From: Orbaceae bacterium BiB
GTDB taxonomy: Bacteria; Pseudomonadota; Gammaproteobacteria; Enterobacterales; Orbaceae
Direction of reading: 5' to 3'
Assembly (NCBI GenBank): GCA_036251205.1
Contig: CP133958.1
Coordinates: forward strand, 1,911,210-1,975,209
Length of the DNA stretch: 64,000 nucleotides
Shown: positions 7,841 to 17,483 of the stretch, piece after piece
Layout of the letters: every line of letters begins with the position of its first letter
How positions within the stretch are numbered: the stretch's first letter is position 1
Notes under the pieces: generated by a model
Databases searched by the model: none
What the model was told of the DNA's origin: nothing
What the model saw: only the letters and a program-made list of their open reading frames with translations
Program-made: the position numbers and the translations under genes

Positions 7841-10612
7841 TTAATGAGCTTGATCCCAATTATCACCGATACCAACATCTACTTTTAATGGAATATCGAG
7901 TTTATAACAATTTTCCATGATAGCTTTAATCTGTTTTACCATAGTTTCAATATGTTCTTCTTTGACTTCAAAAACCAGTTCATCGTGTACTTGCATAACC
8001 ATTTTGATCTTGTCATCTTGCGTTTGGATAAATTTACTCATCTCAATCATCGCTGTTTTGATTATATCAGCAGCTGTACCCTGCATCGGTGCATTGATCG
8101 CAGCACGCTCTGCAGCGCGTTTTTCGATGCCATTTGATGACTTTATTTTCGGTAGATAGAGTCGTCTACCAGATAAGGTTTCGACATAGCCTTTTTCAGC
8201 TGCAAGTAAACGGGTATTTTCCATATACTGTTCAACACTTGGATAACGTTCAAAATAACGATCTATATAAAATTTAGCTTCATTTCTCGGTATATTAATC
8301 TGTCTTGATAATCCAAAAGCACTCATACCATAAATTAGACCAAAATTAACCGCTTTCGCTCGTCTACGTTCTTCCGATGTTACTTCATGTTCATTTTTAC
8401 TTAAAATCTCACTGGCGGTGAAGCGGTGAATATCTTTATCATTTGCGAATGCTTCAAGAAGATTTTTATCTTGTGATAAGTGCGCCATAATACGTAGCTC
8501 TATTTGAGAATAGTCAGCTGAAACTATTTTATAACCTTTTGGTGCGATAAAAGCTTGGCGTATTTTACGGCCTTCTTCATTACGAACAGGAATATTTTGT
8601 AGATTAGGATCATTTGATGATAAACGGCCCGTTACAGTCCCAATTTGATTATAATTTGTGTGTATTCGACCATCTTTTTCACTGATCATTAAGGGGAGCT
8701 TATCTGTATAAGTATTTTTAAGTTTAGCTAAGCCCCTATATTCAAGAATTAAACGTGGTAGCTCATAATCACTCGCTAGTTCACTGAGTACCTCTTCATT
8801 GGTTGATGGATCACCTTTAGGTGTTTTTTTGATAATAGGTAGTTGATTTTTTTCGAAAAGAATAACTTGTAACTGTTTTGGCGAAGCGATATTAAATACT
8901 TCACCCGCTAAGTCATGGATCTGTTTTTCGAGTTGATCTAATTTTATTTTTAGTTCTTTAGAGTAATGATTAAGCTGCTTTTCATCAATTAATACACCCA
9001 TTCTTTCCATATTTGCTAAAATTATGGCTAGCGGCATTTCAATATTTTGGAATAGATTTTTTAATCGCTCTTCTTTTTCAAGTCTTGGCCATAATGTATC
9101 ATTAAGCTGTTTTGTTATATCAGCATCTTCACTGGCGTATAATGCGGTTTTTTCTATATCAACCATATCGATAGTGATTTTTTTTCTATCAATTTTAGTC
9201 AGTTCATCATAGGTGATTGTTTTATGGTTTAAGTATTTCATAGCCATACTGTCCATGTCATGACGATCATTACTATTTAGAACGTAAGACTCAAGCATCG
9301 TATCAAAAGCAATACCTTTAACAGTGATACCATAATTTGCAAGAACGCTGTAATCAAATTTAACGTTCTGACCTATTTTTTTTATTTTATCATCTTCAAA
9401 TATTGGTTTTAATTTTTCTATTATTTCATCAATAGATAGCTGTTTAGGTACACCTAAATAATAATGGTGTATTGGTATATAACAAGCTTGATTGGCAGTA
9501 ATACAGAGAGAAATACCGACTAGTTGTGCATGAAAATGGTCAATACTATTGGTTTCTGTATCAAAAGCAAATAGCTTACAGTTCATTAATTTTTGAACCC
9601 AATTATCTAATTGCTCGCTTGTCAGGATTGTTTCATACTGCTTCTCTTCACTTTCAGCACTTTTTTGTGAACTATTTTCGGCATCATTATTCGCTTGCTG
9701 CTGATTTATTTGAGCTTCGTTCACTTTAAAGAACGTATTATTTTTAAGATCAGTTAGCCAGCGATTAAAACCTTGATATTCAAATAATTCTTTTAATTTC
9801 TCTATATTTGCAAGCTCGGGTTTCAATTGTTCATTACTAAAATTAAGCGGAACATCTGTCTTTATTGTGGCTAACAAATAAGATAACCGAGCTTCTTTTT
9901 CATTATCAATCAGTTTTTGTTTAATTGATTTAGCCCCACGAATAGGTAATTTTTCAATACTATCTAAATTATTATAAAGTTCATCGAGTCCTGCAAATTC
10001 AGTTAATAAACTGGTAGTGGTTTTTTCCCCAACCCCAGGTACGCCTGGAATATTATCTGAACTATCCCCCATCAGCGCTAAATAGTCGATAATTTTAGTT
10101 GGTGGTACGCCAAATTTTTTATTTACACCTTCTGGGTCTAAGATAACGTTATTCATCGTATTAATTAAGGTTATTTTATCCGACACTAACTGAGCCATAT
10201 CTTTATCACCAGTACTAATTAGAACTGGCAAATTATCAGCTTCAGCTTGTTTGGCTAGCGTTCCTATCACATCATCAGCCTCAACACCTTCTACGCAAAG
10301 TAAAGGTAATCCCATGGCCTTTAATATCGTGTGAATAGGCTCTATTTGTACTCTTAAATCTTCTGGCATCGCTTCACGAGTGGCTTTATATTCACTATAG
10401 ATATCGTTTCTAAATGAGCCACCTTTAGCATCGAAAACAACAGCAATATGGCTAGGATTATATTGATTAATTAAACTTCTAATCATATTTGTTACGCCAT
10501 AAATTGCGCCGGTTGGTTCACCTTTTTGGTTGGTTAGTGATGGTGTAGCAAAAAAAGCTCGATAAAGATATGATGAACCATCAATCAGGATAATTGGTTT
10601 TTGATCTGTCAT
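7841..10612 (-). CDS. polA: DNA polymerase I
   Basis: 923 residues (E. coli 928); primer removal and gap repair. N-terminal 5'-3' exonuclease (ILIDGSSYLYRAFFA, GDSSDNIPGVPGVG). Middle 3'-5' proofreading domain with the acidic residues kept (FAFDTETNSID and the YASEDADIT block), so it is probably active. C-terminal polymerase A domain with SADYSQIELRI, RRRAKAVNFGLIYGMS and VHDELVFEV. It is transcribed towards oriC, so it is lagging-strand relative to the adjacent fork. polA-dsbA-yihD-mobAB is an E. coli order. Confidence 0.99.
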   Translation of the reverse strand: MTDQKPIILIDGSSYLYRAFFATPSLTNQKGEPTGAIYGVTNMIRSLINQYNPSHIAVVFDAKGGSFRNDIYSEYKATREAMPEDLRVQIEPIHTILKAMGLPLLCVEGVEADDVIGTLAKQAEADNLPVLISTGDKDMAQLVSDKITLINTMNNVILDPEGVNKKFGVPPTKIIDYLALMGDSSDNIPGVPGVGEKTTTSLLTEFAGLDELYNNLDSIEKLPIRGAKSIKQKLIDNEKEARLSYLLATIKTDVPLNFSNEQLKPELANIEKLKELFEYQGFNRWLTDLKNNTFFKVNEAQINQQQANNDAENSSQKSAESEEKQYETILTSEQLDNWVQKLMNCKLFAFDTETNSIDHFHAQLVGISLCITANQACYIPIHHYYLGVPKQLSIDEIIEKLKPIFEDDKIKKIGQNVKFDYSVLANYGITVKGIAFDTMLESYVLNSNDRHDMDSMAMKYLNHKTITYDELTKIDRKKITIDMVDIEKTALYASEDADITKQLNDTLWPRLEKEERLKNLFQNIEMPLAIILANMERMGVLIDEKQLNHYSKELKIKLDQLEKQIHDLAGEVFNIASPKQLQVILFEKNQLPIIKKTPKGDPSTNEEVLSELASDYELPRLILEYRGLAKLKNTYTDKLPLMISEKDGRIHTNYNQIGTVTGRLSSNDPNLQNIPVRNEEGRKIRQAFIAPKGYKIVSADYSQIELRIMAHLSQDKNLLEAFANDKDIHRFTASEILSKNEHEVTSEERRRAKAVNFGLIYGMSAFGLSRQINIPRNEAKFYIDRYFERYPSVEQYMENTRLLAAEKGYVETLSGRRLYLPKIKSSNGIEKRAAERAAINAPMQGTAADIIKTAMIEMSKFIQTQDDKIKMVMQVHDELVFEVKEEHIETMVKQIKAIMENCYKLDIPLKVDVGIGDNWDQAH

Positions 10613-10673
10613 AATAAACCCACTGGTTATATATAAATTTATTATGAGTATACTAAAAAGTGATACAAATAGA

Positions 10674-10695
10674 AAACGCGCATTAAAGCGCGTTT
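10674..10695 (-). terminator. Terminator of dsbA
   Basis: AAACGCGC and GCGCGTTT form an 8-bp stem with a 6-nt loop, followed on the minus strand by TTCTATTTG, 22 bp after the dsbA stop. Confidence 0.75.
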
Positions 10696-10717
10696 ACATG
10701 GCGTGTGTTTGGGGTAT

Positions 10718-11374
10718 TTATTTTAATTCTACAAGATAATTAGTGACTCTTGAATAATCTTTTATTGAAGAATCCGCTGAGGTTTGATCTAATCCTCGAG
10801 CATTGATTAAATATTTACCATTAACATAAAAACTGGGAATTGAAGCAGGCTGTAACTCTTTAGTTGCTTGTTCTTGTTGAGTAATAAACTCTTTAACTAA
10901 AAAGTTATTTTTCATACTTTCATATTTATCGCTATCAACACCTAAATTAGCAAATACACCTTTAATATCATCAGCTGTTTTTACGGTTTTATCACGCTGA
11001 ATACCATTATAGATATCTATTGCAAAATCATTTTGGATCCCTAATACATTAGCGATAGCCCATGCTTCAGATAACTCCATTGCTAATGGCCCAAAAGAAT
11101 TTAAACTATATTTTTTGAATTTAACGCCTTCAGGTAAGTTATTTTTGATTTTTTCACCAATTTTAAATTCGGTATCAATACGGAAACAGCTAGGGCAATT
11201 AAATGAGAAAATTTCAACAACTTCTTTTTCAGGGGAAGGAAATTTAGCTAACGTGATATACTGTTTCCCTTCTTCAATTTTAGGTAATTGGCTATTAACT
11301 TGTGCTTCCTCAGCAAAAACAGAAAATGAAAAAAGAATTACAGCTAAGGTGACAAAAAACTTTTTAATCATCAT
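10718..11374 (-). CDS. dsbA: Periplasmic thiol:disulfide oxidoreductase DsbA
   Basis: 218 residues with a Sec signal peptide ending in SVFAEE. Thioredoxin-fold enzyme that makes disulfides in exported proteins. Active site FSFNCPSCF: the CxxC dipeptide is Pro-Ser, not the Pro-His of E. coli DsbA, which should change the redox potential. The cis-Pro loop reads SIPSFYVNGKY. Two tandem ATGs exist; AGGAG sits 4 bp before the first (11374) and 7 bp before the second (11371), so the second may be used. It lies between yihD and polA, as in E. coli, though srkA (yihE) is missing here. Confidence 0.95.
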   Translation of the reverse strand: MMIKKFFVTLAVILFSFSVFAEEAQVNSQLPKIEEGKQYITLAKFPSPEKEVVEIFSFNCPSCFRIDTEFKIGEKIKNNLPEGVKFKKYSLNSFGPLAMELSEAWAIANVLGIQNDFAIDIYNGIQRDKTVKTADDIKGVFANLGVDSDKYESMKNNFLVKEFITQQEQATKELQPASIPSFYVNGKYLINARGLDQTSADSSIKDYSRVTNYLVELK

Positions 11375-11409
11375 AAAACTCCTAATAAAATCTTAAACTT
11401 AATTACCTA

Positions 11410-11676
11410 CTATTTAATGATACCACGTGCTTTTAATAAAGCAGTTTTGAAATCATCTTCATAATCTTTTTTTATTCCTGGAATGGCTTCACATTTATCG
11501 GAATTACGCATTTTTAAATGATAAATGAGTATTTCATCACTCAGTTCATTTAATTCACCATTAAAGCCAGCTTCTGTGCCTAATTTTTGTAAAAATTGTA
11601 ACAAACTTAAATCTTGTTCTTTGTCCCAGGCGGGTTCCAATAATTCAATTAACTCTTCTATTCTATGGCAGGCCAT
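11410..11676 (-). CDS. yihD: YihD family protein (DUF1040)
   Basis: 88 residues against 89 in E. coli YihD, and similar throughout ([34 protein letters not shown]). Small cytosolic protein of unknown function. It sits just upstream of dsbA on the same strand and divergent from mobA, as in E. coli. Confidence 0.93.
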   Translation of the reverse strand: MACHRIEELIELLEPAWDKEQDLSLLQFLQKLGTEAGFNGELNELSDEILIYHLKMRNSDKCEAIPGIKKDYEDDFKTALLKARGIIK

Positions 11677-11878
11677 AATGATTTACCTATTTAATTATGT
11701 GCATGGTATTTATTATGCATTTTCAGATAATTTAAGTATATACTCGACAGCATATATTTTGCTTAGAAGTTATAACCAATTAAGCATTATTAAATTAAAA
11801 TTGTAAATAACATATATTGCTATGTTGCAGTATAGTAATATCATTTTTGATTTTATCAATGCAAAAAAGTAATAATTT

Positions 11879-12454
11879 ATGTTAAAGCCGATAACAGCAA
11901 TAATCCTTGCAGGTGGAAAAAGTTCTAGAATGAATGGTGATGATAAAGGGCTATTATTATTAAAAAATAAGCCATTATATTGTCACGTTATTGATAAAAT
12001 TAGACCACAAGTCGCTGATATCATTATTAATACAAATCGCCATGTTGAATTATATCAACAGTCACATTATCCGGTTATTAGTGATGAATTAACTGGGTTT
12101 TTAGGACCATTGGCTGGGATCTATTCTGGACTAATGAAAAGTAAAACGGATTGGAATTTAATTGTTAGTTGTGATACCCCTTTTTTACCAGCGGATCTAC
12201 TTTTACGTTTACAAAGTAAAATAGCCCATCATATGGCTGCTTATGTTTTTGATGGTGAAAAATCACACCCAACAATTTTACTCATTCATCGTAAAGTAGC
12301 TGAAAAAATTCGAATATATTTGATGCAAGGTGATCGAAAATTATTACTATTTTTACAGAGTATTGATGCCATAAGCGTCGATTTTTCAGATGAAAAACAA
12401 TCATTTATTAATATTAACACACCAAAAGAGTTAGATAATTGGAATCAATTATGA
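11879..12454 (+). CDS. mobA: Molybdenum cofactor guanylyltransferase MobA
   Basis: 191 residues. Transfers GMP from GTP to molybdopterin to make the guanine-dinucleotide cofactor. Nucleotidyltransferase signature ILAGGKSSRMNGDDKG at residue 9, DELTGFLGPLAGI near 70, and the metal-binding SCDTPFL near 97. Its ribosome site is weak. The last codons overlap the mobB start (ATGA), which indicates translational coupling. Confidence 0.96.
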   Translation: MLKPITAIILAGGKSSRMNGDDKGLLLLKNKPLYCHVIDKIRPQVADIIINTNRHVELYQQSHYPVISDELTGFLGPLAGIYSGLMKSKTDWNLIVSCDTPFLPADLLLRLQSKIAHHMAAYVFDGEKSHPTILLIHRKVAEKIRIYLMQGDRKLLLFLQSIDAISVDFSDEKQSFININTPKELDNWNQL

Positions 12455-12939
12455 CCAAAATAATTGGTATTTGTGGCTATAGCGGTAGTGGTAAAACAAC
12501 ATTACTCAAAAAATTAATTGCCGAATTAAAAGTACTCAATATACGCTTGGCTGTGATCAAACATAGCCATCATAATATGGATATTGATATTCCTGGTAAA
12601 GATAGTTACGAGCTAAGAAAAGCTGGCGCTGAGCAGATCATTGTTGCGAGCGATTATCGTTGGGCTATGGTTACTGAAACACCAATAAATCCGCCAAATT
12701 TACTAACACTTACTAATCAATTTAGTGATGTTGAATTAGTTTTAGTTGAAGGTTTTAAGGAAGAAGCTATACCGAAAATAATTTGTTATAGAGAAGAGAC
12801 CGGTAAAGCGCTGTTTTATGATCAACATACTATCGCTATTGTTTCTGATACGGCATTAGATATTGATATTCCAGTGATGGATATTAATGATATTGGAACA
12901 GTTGCTAATTTTATAAAAAATAGGTTAATTAGTGAATAA
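12451..12939 (+). CDS. mobB: Molybdopterin-guanine dinucleotide biosynthesis adaptor MobB
   Basis: 162 residues. GTP-binding P-loop protein that assists MobA. Walker A GYSGSGKTTL at residue 8; conserved VIKHSHH and LVEGFK. I start it at ATG 12451 in the ATGA overlap with the mobA stop; a start four codons earlier lies inside mobA. A mobAB pair implies that the cell uses bis-MGD enzymes. Confidence 0.95.
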   Translation: MTKIIGICGYSGSGKTTLLKKLIAELKVLNIRLAVIKHSHHNMDIDIPGKDSYELRKAGAEQIIVASDYRWAMVTETPINPPNLLTLTNQFSDVELVLVEGFKEEAIPKIICYREETGKALFYDQHTIAIVSDTALDIDIPVMDINDIGTVANFIKNRLISE

Positions 12940-12984
12940 AATGCTAATTAATATGCGTAGTTAATTATTTTTATTGGTTATTTT

Positions 12985-13671
12985 ATGAAAAGAGTCTTTA
13001 GACTGATTAAAAAAATCATTATCGCATTTATTATTCTTTCGATACTGCTAGTATTAATTTTTCGATTTATTAACCCGCCGGGTACTATGTTAATGGTACA
13101 ACAAAAAATTGCTGATTGGGACGGTAAACAAGTCAGAGAGTGGCGTAATTTTGATATGATTTCTGATAATATCAAAATTGCAGTTATTGCTGCTGAAGAC
13201 CAAAATTTTGTGAACCATTTTGGATTTGATGTCGACGCAATTGAGCGCGCAATAACATATAATGAAAATAGTCAAAATATACGTGGCGCAAGTACAATCA
13301 CTCAACAAGTGGCTAAAAATCTATTTTTATGGCCTTCAAGAAGTTTTATTCGTAAAGGTTTTGAACTTTGGTTTACGTTATGGATAGAGCTATTTTGGTC
13401 AAAAGAACGAATACTTGAAGTCTATTTAAATAGTGTTGAATGGGGTAATGGTATTTTTGGTATTGAAGCTGCAGCACAATACTATTTTAACACTAGTGCT
13501 AAAAAATTGACCCTTGGGCAAGCGAGTCTGTTAGCTGCGATCTTACCCAATCCTAGAAATTTGAGTCCAACGCACCCTAGCCAAAATGTGATAAATAAAG
13601 CACGATGGATACAAGAACAGGTTAAAAATTTAGATAAAAACAGTTATTTAAATAAAATTAGTTCACATTAA
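12985..13671 (+). CDS. mtgA: Monofunctional peptidoglycan glycosyltransferase MtgA
   Basis: 228 residues. One N-terminal membrane anchor (about 10-28) and a GT51 domain that polymerises lipid II. GT51 motifs in order: AAEDQNFVNHFGFD (catalytic Glu), GASTITQQVAKN, RKGFE, KERILEVYLN and the GxxGxEAAAQYYF block. It has no transpeptidase domain, so it is monofunctional. It is 10 bp from the stop of cobB, which points the other way. Confidence 0.96.
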   Translation: MKRVFRLIKKIIIAFIILSILLVLIFRFINPPGTMLMVQQKIADWDGKQVREWRNFDMISDNIKIAVIAAEDQNFVNHFGFDVDAIERAITYNENSQNIRGASTITQQVAKNLFLWPSRSFIRKGFELWFTLWIELFWSKERILEVYLNSVEWGNGIFGIEAAAQYYFNTSAKKLTLGQASLLAAILPNPRNLSPTHPSQNVINKARWIQEQVKNLDKNSYLNKISSH

Positions 13672-13680
13672 TTAATAATT

Positions 13681-14364
13681 TTATTCAAAACGCTTAATAA
13701 ATTCAGGGACAATTTTACTTGCTGGTCCATAAATTGTTACCTGAAATTCACTCTGTTTTAATGATGGTTCTAAATTCAGTTCAACGGTTTTTGCACCGGC
13801 TTGATTCGCTATTTGTACAAATCCTGCAGCAGGATAAACATGACCTGAAGTCCCTATTGATATGAAATAATCAGCATTCATTAAGTGATCATAAATTTCA
13901 TCCATATAGAGTGGTATTTCACCAAACCAAACAATATGAGGGCGAATATTGTGGTTTTTTTGATAATCAATATCTTCATCGCAGTAAAATACTTCACCTG
14001 TTTGTTCATCACGTGTTTTCAGTAATTCACCATGCATGTGGATAATATTTTTAGAACCTGCCTTTTCGTGTAAATTATCCACATTTTGAGTAATAATAGT
14101 TACGTTTTCACTTCCTAATTTACTTTCGAGTTCAGCTAATGCATAGTGGGCAGAATTCGGTTGCACACTTGGATCATGTAATTTTTTTCGTAGCATGTTG
14201 TAAAAACTGTGTACGGCAAGCGGATCTCGTTGATAACCTTCATAAGTTGCCACATCATCGACATTGTGACCTTCCCATAATCCATTTTGAGCTCGGAATG
14301 TGGATAAGCCAGACTCTGCAGATATTCCTGCACCAGTGAGTATAACTATTTTTAAAGGATTCAT
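13681..14364 (-). CDS. cobB: NAD-dependent protein deacylase, sirtuin CobB type (zinc cysteines lost)
   Basis: 227 residues. Sirtuin core is intact: [26 protein letters not shown], catalytic His in [17 protein letters not shown]. In E. coli CobB the loop after HGE holds the zinc-binding cysteines. Here that loop ([17 protein letters not shown]...) has a single Cys, so no four-Cys zinc site. The acyl-pocket Tyr is kept (FYN), but the residue three positions on, Arg in E. coli (YNAR), is Leu here (YNML). By analogy this could weaken desuccinylase activity. Length matches the short E. coli isoform. Confidence 0.9.
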   Translation of the reverse strand: MNPLKIVILTGAGISAESGLSTFRAQNGLWEGHNVDDVATYEGYQRDPLAVHSFYNMLRKKLHDPSVQPNSAHYALAELESKLGSENVTIITQNVDNLHEKAGSKNIIHMHGELLKTRDEQTGEVFYCDEDIDYQKNHNIRPHIVWFGEIPLYMDEIYDHLMNADYFISIGTSGHVYPAAGFVQIANQAGAKTVELNLEPSLKQSEFQVTIYGPASKIVPEFIKRFE

Positions 14365-14527
14365 GATTAGCGCCTAGATATTGATGAGTTATAGCTTAAA
14401 TTTTAGCATAAAGTCAGTTTCAGTCGGTATAAAGATCAGTCTTTTTCGTTAAAATATTGCTGTAAAGGTTAATTATAGTGAAAAATTATTCAATATCTAA
14501 TAATTAACGAATTATTTGTGAATCAGA

Positions 14528-14557
14528 TCAACATTTGTGATAAAAAAGGTGTATAAT
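14528..14557 (+). promoter_or_regulatory. Probable typA promoter
   Basis: A perfect -10 TATAAT (14552-14557), with TCAACA (4/6 to TTGACA) 18 bp upstream. Transcription would begin near 14563, so the in-frame GTG at 14537 lies upstream of the mRNA start; this argues for the GTG at 14600. Confidence 0.5.
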
Positions 14558-14599
14558 TTTGCGCCTAATTGTCCCGTTAATTATTCTGGAATAGATATT

Positions 14600-16426
14600 G
14601 TGATTGAAAATTTAAGAAATATTGCCATTATTGCGCACGTTGACCATGGAAAAACAACATTGGTTGATAAATTGCTCAAACAATCTGGAACTCTTGGTGA
14701 AACTCGAGGCGAAGATGCTGAGCGTGTAATGGACTCTAATGCGATTGAAAAAGAGCGTGGTATTACCATTTTGGCAAAAAATACCGCTATTAATTGGAAT
14801 GATTACCGTATTAATATCGTTGATACCCCGGGACATGCTGATTTTGGTGGTGAAGTTGAACGTGTTATGTCAATGGTTGACTCTGTATTGCTATTAGTTG
14901 ATGCAATGGATGGTCCAATGCCACAAACTCGTTTCGTAACACAAAAAGCATTTGCTTATGGTTTAAAACCAATTGTTGTTATTAATAAAGTTGACCGTCC
15001 GGGTGCTCGACCTGACTGGGTTGTTGACCAAGTTTTTGATCTATTTGTTAACCTTGGTGCGACTGATGAACAATTAGATTTCCCTATTATTTATGCTTCA
15101 GCATTAATGGGAATCGCTGGCCTTGATCATGAAGTGATGGCGCCAGATATGACTCCATTATTTGAAGCGATTGTTAAGCATGTTGAGCCACCTAAAGTTG
15201 ATCTAGATGGTCCATTCCAAATGCAAATTTCACAACTAGATTATAATAACTATGTTGGTGTTATTGGTATCGGTCGTATTAAACGTGGTCGTATTAAACC
15301 AAATCAACAAGTTACTATCATTGATAGTGAAGGTAAACGACGTAATGGTAAAGTTGGTCAAGTATTAGGTCATTTAGGTTTACAACGTTATGAAGCGGAT
15401 GTTGCTGAAGCTGGCGACATTATTGCTATCACAGGTCTTGGTGAATTAGGTATTTCTGACACCATTTGTGATGTGAATACTGTTGAAGCTTTACCTGCAT
15501 TAACGGTTGATGAACCAACTGTTACCATGTTCTTTAACGTTAATAACTCTCCTTTTGCTGGTAAAGAAGGTAAGTTTGTTACTTCTCGTCAAATTTTAGA
15601 ACGTTTGAAAAAAGAACTTGTACATAACGTTGCTTTACGTGTTGAAGAAACCCCAGATCCTGATGCATTCCGTGTTTCTGGTCGTGGTGAACTTCACTTA
15701 TCAGTTCTGATTGAAAATATGCGTCGTGAAGGTTATGAATTAGGTGTTTCAAGACCGAAAGTTATCTTTAGAGAAGTTGATGGTAAACGTCAAGAACCAT
15801 TTGAACAAGTTACTTTAGATATTGAAGAACAACACCAAGGTTCTGTAATGGAAGCATTGGGTTTACGTAAAGGTGATTTAACTAATATGTTACCTGATAG
15901 TAAAGGCCGTGTTCGTTTAGACTATATCATTCCTAGCCGTGGCTTAATTGGTTTTAGAACTGAATTTATGACAATGACATCTGGAACAGGTTTACTATAT
16001 TCTACATTTGATCATTATGATGATGTTCGTCCGGGTGAAATTGGTCAACGTAATAATGGTGTACTTATCTCTAATGGTACAGGTAAAGCATTAGCTTATG
16101 CACTTTACAGCTTACAAGATCGTGGTAAGTTATTTATTGGTCATGGTACTGAAGTATATGAAGGCCAAATTATTGGTATTCATACTCGTTCAAATGATTT
16201 AACCGTTAACTGTTTAACTGGTAAAAAATTAACTAATATGCGAGCATCTGGTACAGATGAAGCAACAACCTTATCACCACCAATTAAAATGTCTTTAGAA
16301 CAGTCTCTAGAATTTATTGATGATGATGAATTAGTTGAAGTAACACCACTTTCTATTCGTTTACGTAAACGTCATTTAACTGAAAATGATCGTAAACGCG
16401 CATTTAGAGGTGGTAGCAAAGATTAA
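14600..16426 (+). CDS. typA: Ribosome-associated GTPase TypA/BipA
   Basis: 608 residues (E. coli 607). Translational GTPase acting in 50S assembly and stress adaptation. G1 [10 protein letters not shown]3 [11 protein letters not shown]4 NKVDRPGA, then EF-G-like domains III and V and the BipA C-terminal domain ([21 protein letters not shown]). I chose the GTG at 14600, giving [10 protein letters not shown] where E. coli has [13 protein letters not shown] lies upstream. A longer reading from GTG 14537 would start upstream of the -10 box. Monocistronic, with its own terminator. Confidence 0.97.
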   Translation: MIENLRNIAIIAHVDHGKTTLVDKLLKQSGTLGETRGEDAERVMDSNAIEKERGITILAKNTAINWNDYRINIVDTPGHADFGGEVERVMSMVDSVLLLVDAMDGPMPQTRFVTQKAFAYGLKPIVVINKVDRPGARPDWVVDQVFDLFVNLGATDEQLDFPIIYASALMGIAGLDHEVMAPDMTPLFEAIVKHVEPPKVDLDGPFQMQISQLDYNNYVGVIGIGRIKRGRIKPNQQVTIIDSEGKRRNGKVGQVLGHLGLQRYEADVAEAGDIIAITGLGELGISDTICDVNTVEALPALTVDEPTVTMFFNVNNSPFAGKEGKFVTSRQILERLKKELVHNVALRVEETPDPDAFRVSGRGELHLSVLIENMRREGYELGVSRPKVIFREVDGKRQEPFEQVTLDIEEQHQGSVMEALGLRKGDLTNMLPDSKGRVRLDYIIPSRGLIGFRTEFMTMTSGTGLLYSTFDHYDDVRPGEIGQRNNGVLISNGTGKALAYALYSLQDRGKLFIGHGTEVYEGQIIGIHTRSNDLTVNCLTGKKLTNMRASGTDEATTLSPPIKMSLEQSLEFIDDDELVEVTPLSIRLRKRHLTENDRKRAFRGGSKD

Positions 16427-16450
16427 TTATTAATCGGCTATTAGCACTAA

Positions 16451-16477
16451 CCACTCCATTAAGGAGTGGTTTTTTTA
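16451..16477 (+). terminator. Terminator of typA
   Basis: ACCACTCC-attaa-GGAGTGGT followed by seven T, about 25 bp after the typA stop. Confidence 0.9.
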
Positions 16478-16599
16478 TATTTAAATAATACAATATATTG
16501 TTTTAATTTATTTTTTTACTCATCTTCTATATCTAATATCGCTTATCTTATCTTTTTTATACAACCATTTTATATTTTTTATACACATTTTATCTATTT

Positions 16600-16615
16600 T
16601 GTGATCTAACTCAAA
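16600..16615 (+). promoter_or_regulatory. Putative CRP site upstream of the ketodeoxygluconate cluster
   Basis: TGTGA-TCTAAC-TCAAA matches TGTGA-N6-TCACA at 9 of 10 fixed positions. It lies about 40 bp upstream of a dyad operator. This suggests catabolite control; inferred from the motif only. Confidence 0.5.
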
Positions 16616-16640
16616 TATTATTTTAATTCCTTTTGTTAGT

Positions 16641-16683
16641 ATAGTTCTAAATACAGAACAAAATGTTTTATATATAGAACTAT
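16641..16683 (+). promoter_or_regulatory. Nested palindromic operator overlapping the regulator start
   Basis: GTTCTAAATACAGAAC (16644-16659) is an inverted repeat. An outer pair ATAGTTCT (16641) / AGAACTAT (16676) adds a third half-site that reaches the ATG at 16682. IclR-family proteins bind such dyads, so autoregulation is likely. Confidence 0.5.
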
Positions 16684-17446
16684 GAGCGATTTATCAAATA
16701 GCAAGGCTCCCGCAGCCGTCAGATTAATTTCAATTTTAAACTACATTGCTAACAATGAAGATGCCAGTTTTACTGAAATCTGCAAAGAGCTTTCAATTCC
16801 AAAGAGTAGCACATTTCATTTACTAGATGTGTTAACGAGCTCGCAATTTTTACGTCAAAGAGCGGATGGTCGCTATGTTTTAGGATTACGTCTATTTGAA
16901 TTAGGTGGGTTATCTATTAAAAACCTTGATTTGCGCAAAGAGGCAATTGTGTTCATGCATGAACTTGTCAATTTGACGAAATTAACTAGTCATTTGGGTA
17001 TTTTAGATGGTAATAGCGGTTTTTTCCTTAGTAAAGTTGAATCTCCTCAAGCGATTGTAAGAACTTCCTGGGAAGGTAAAAAAATTATTTTTAATCGTAT
17101 GGCATTAGGGAAAGTGTTACTGGCATGGCTACCTGAAACTCAAATAGAAGAGATATTAGCTGATTGTAATTTTGAAAAACGTACAGAAAAAACAATAACC
17201 AATAAAGACGATTTTTTAGAACATTTAAAACTAGTTAAAAAGCAAGGATGGGCTATAGATGATGGGGAGGATATCACTGAAATCTGTTGTATTGCAGCAC
17301 CAATTTATAATGCAGAGGGTAATGTTATTGCTGCATTAGGTATTAATGGTATGCAGTCTCAGTATGAAAATGGCAAAAAACAGCAACATTTAAACAACTT
17401 ATTAGCGACATGTAAAAAAATATCAGATGCAGTTAATCACCGATAA
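16682..17446 (+). CDS. IclR-family transcriptional regulator (likely of the kdgT-kduI-kduD genes)
   Basis: 254 residues. N-terminal winged helix (FTEICKELSIPKSSTFHLLDVL at about 30-50), then an IclR effector domain (FNRMALGKVLLAWLP, CCIAAPIYNAEGNVIAALG). KdgR of enterobacteria is also IclR-type, but similarity here looks only family-level, so I leave the symbol open. It is 37 bp upstream of kdgT on the same strand. No ribosome site precedes the ATG; the stretch before it is the palindromic operator. A leaderless or poorly translated mRNA is possible. Confidence 0.85.
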   Translation: MSDLSNSKAPAAVRLISILNYIANNEDASFTEICKELSIPKSSTFHLLDVLTSSQFLRQRADGRYVLGLRLFELGGLSIKNLDLRKEAIVFMHELVNLTKLTSHLGILDGNSGFFLSKVESPQAIVRTSWEGKKIIFNRMALGKVLLAWLPETQIEEILADCNFEKRTEKTITNKDDFLEHLKLVKKQGWAIDDGEDITEICCIAAPIYNAEGNVIAALGINGMQSQYENGKKQQHLNNLLATCKKISDAVNHR

Positions 17447-17483
17447 AATTTCAATTATTTAATAATAAAATAGAGGGAAATAT

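Noticed and set aside
14537-14599. Longer TypA start at GTG 14537
   Set aside because: It would lie upstream of the TATAAT promoter box and adds 21 residues not found in BipA.
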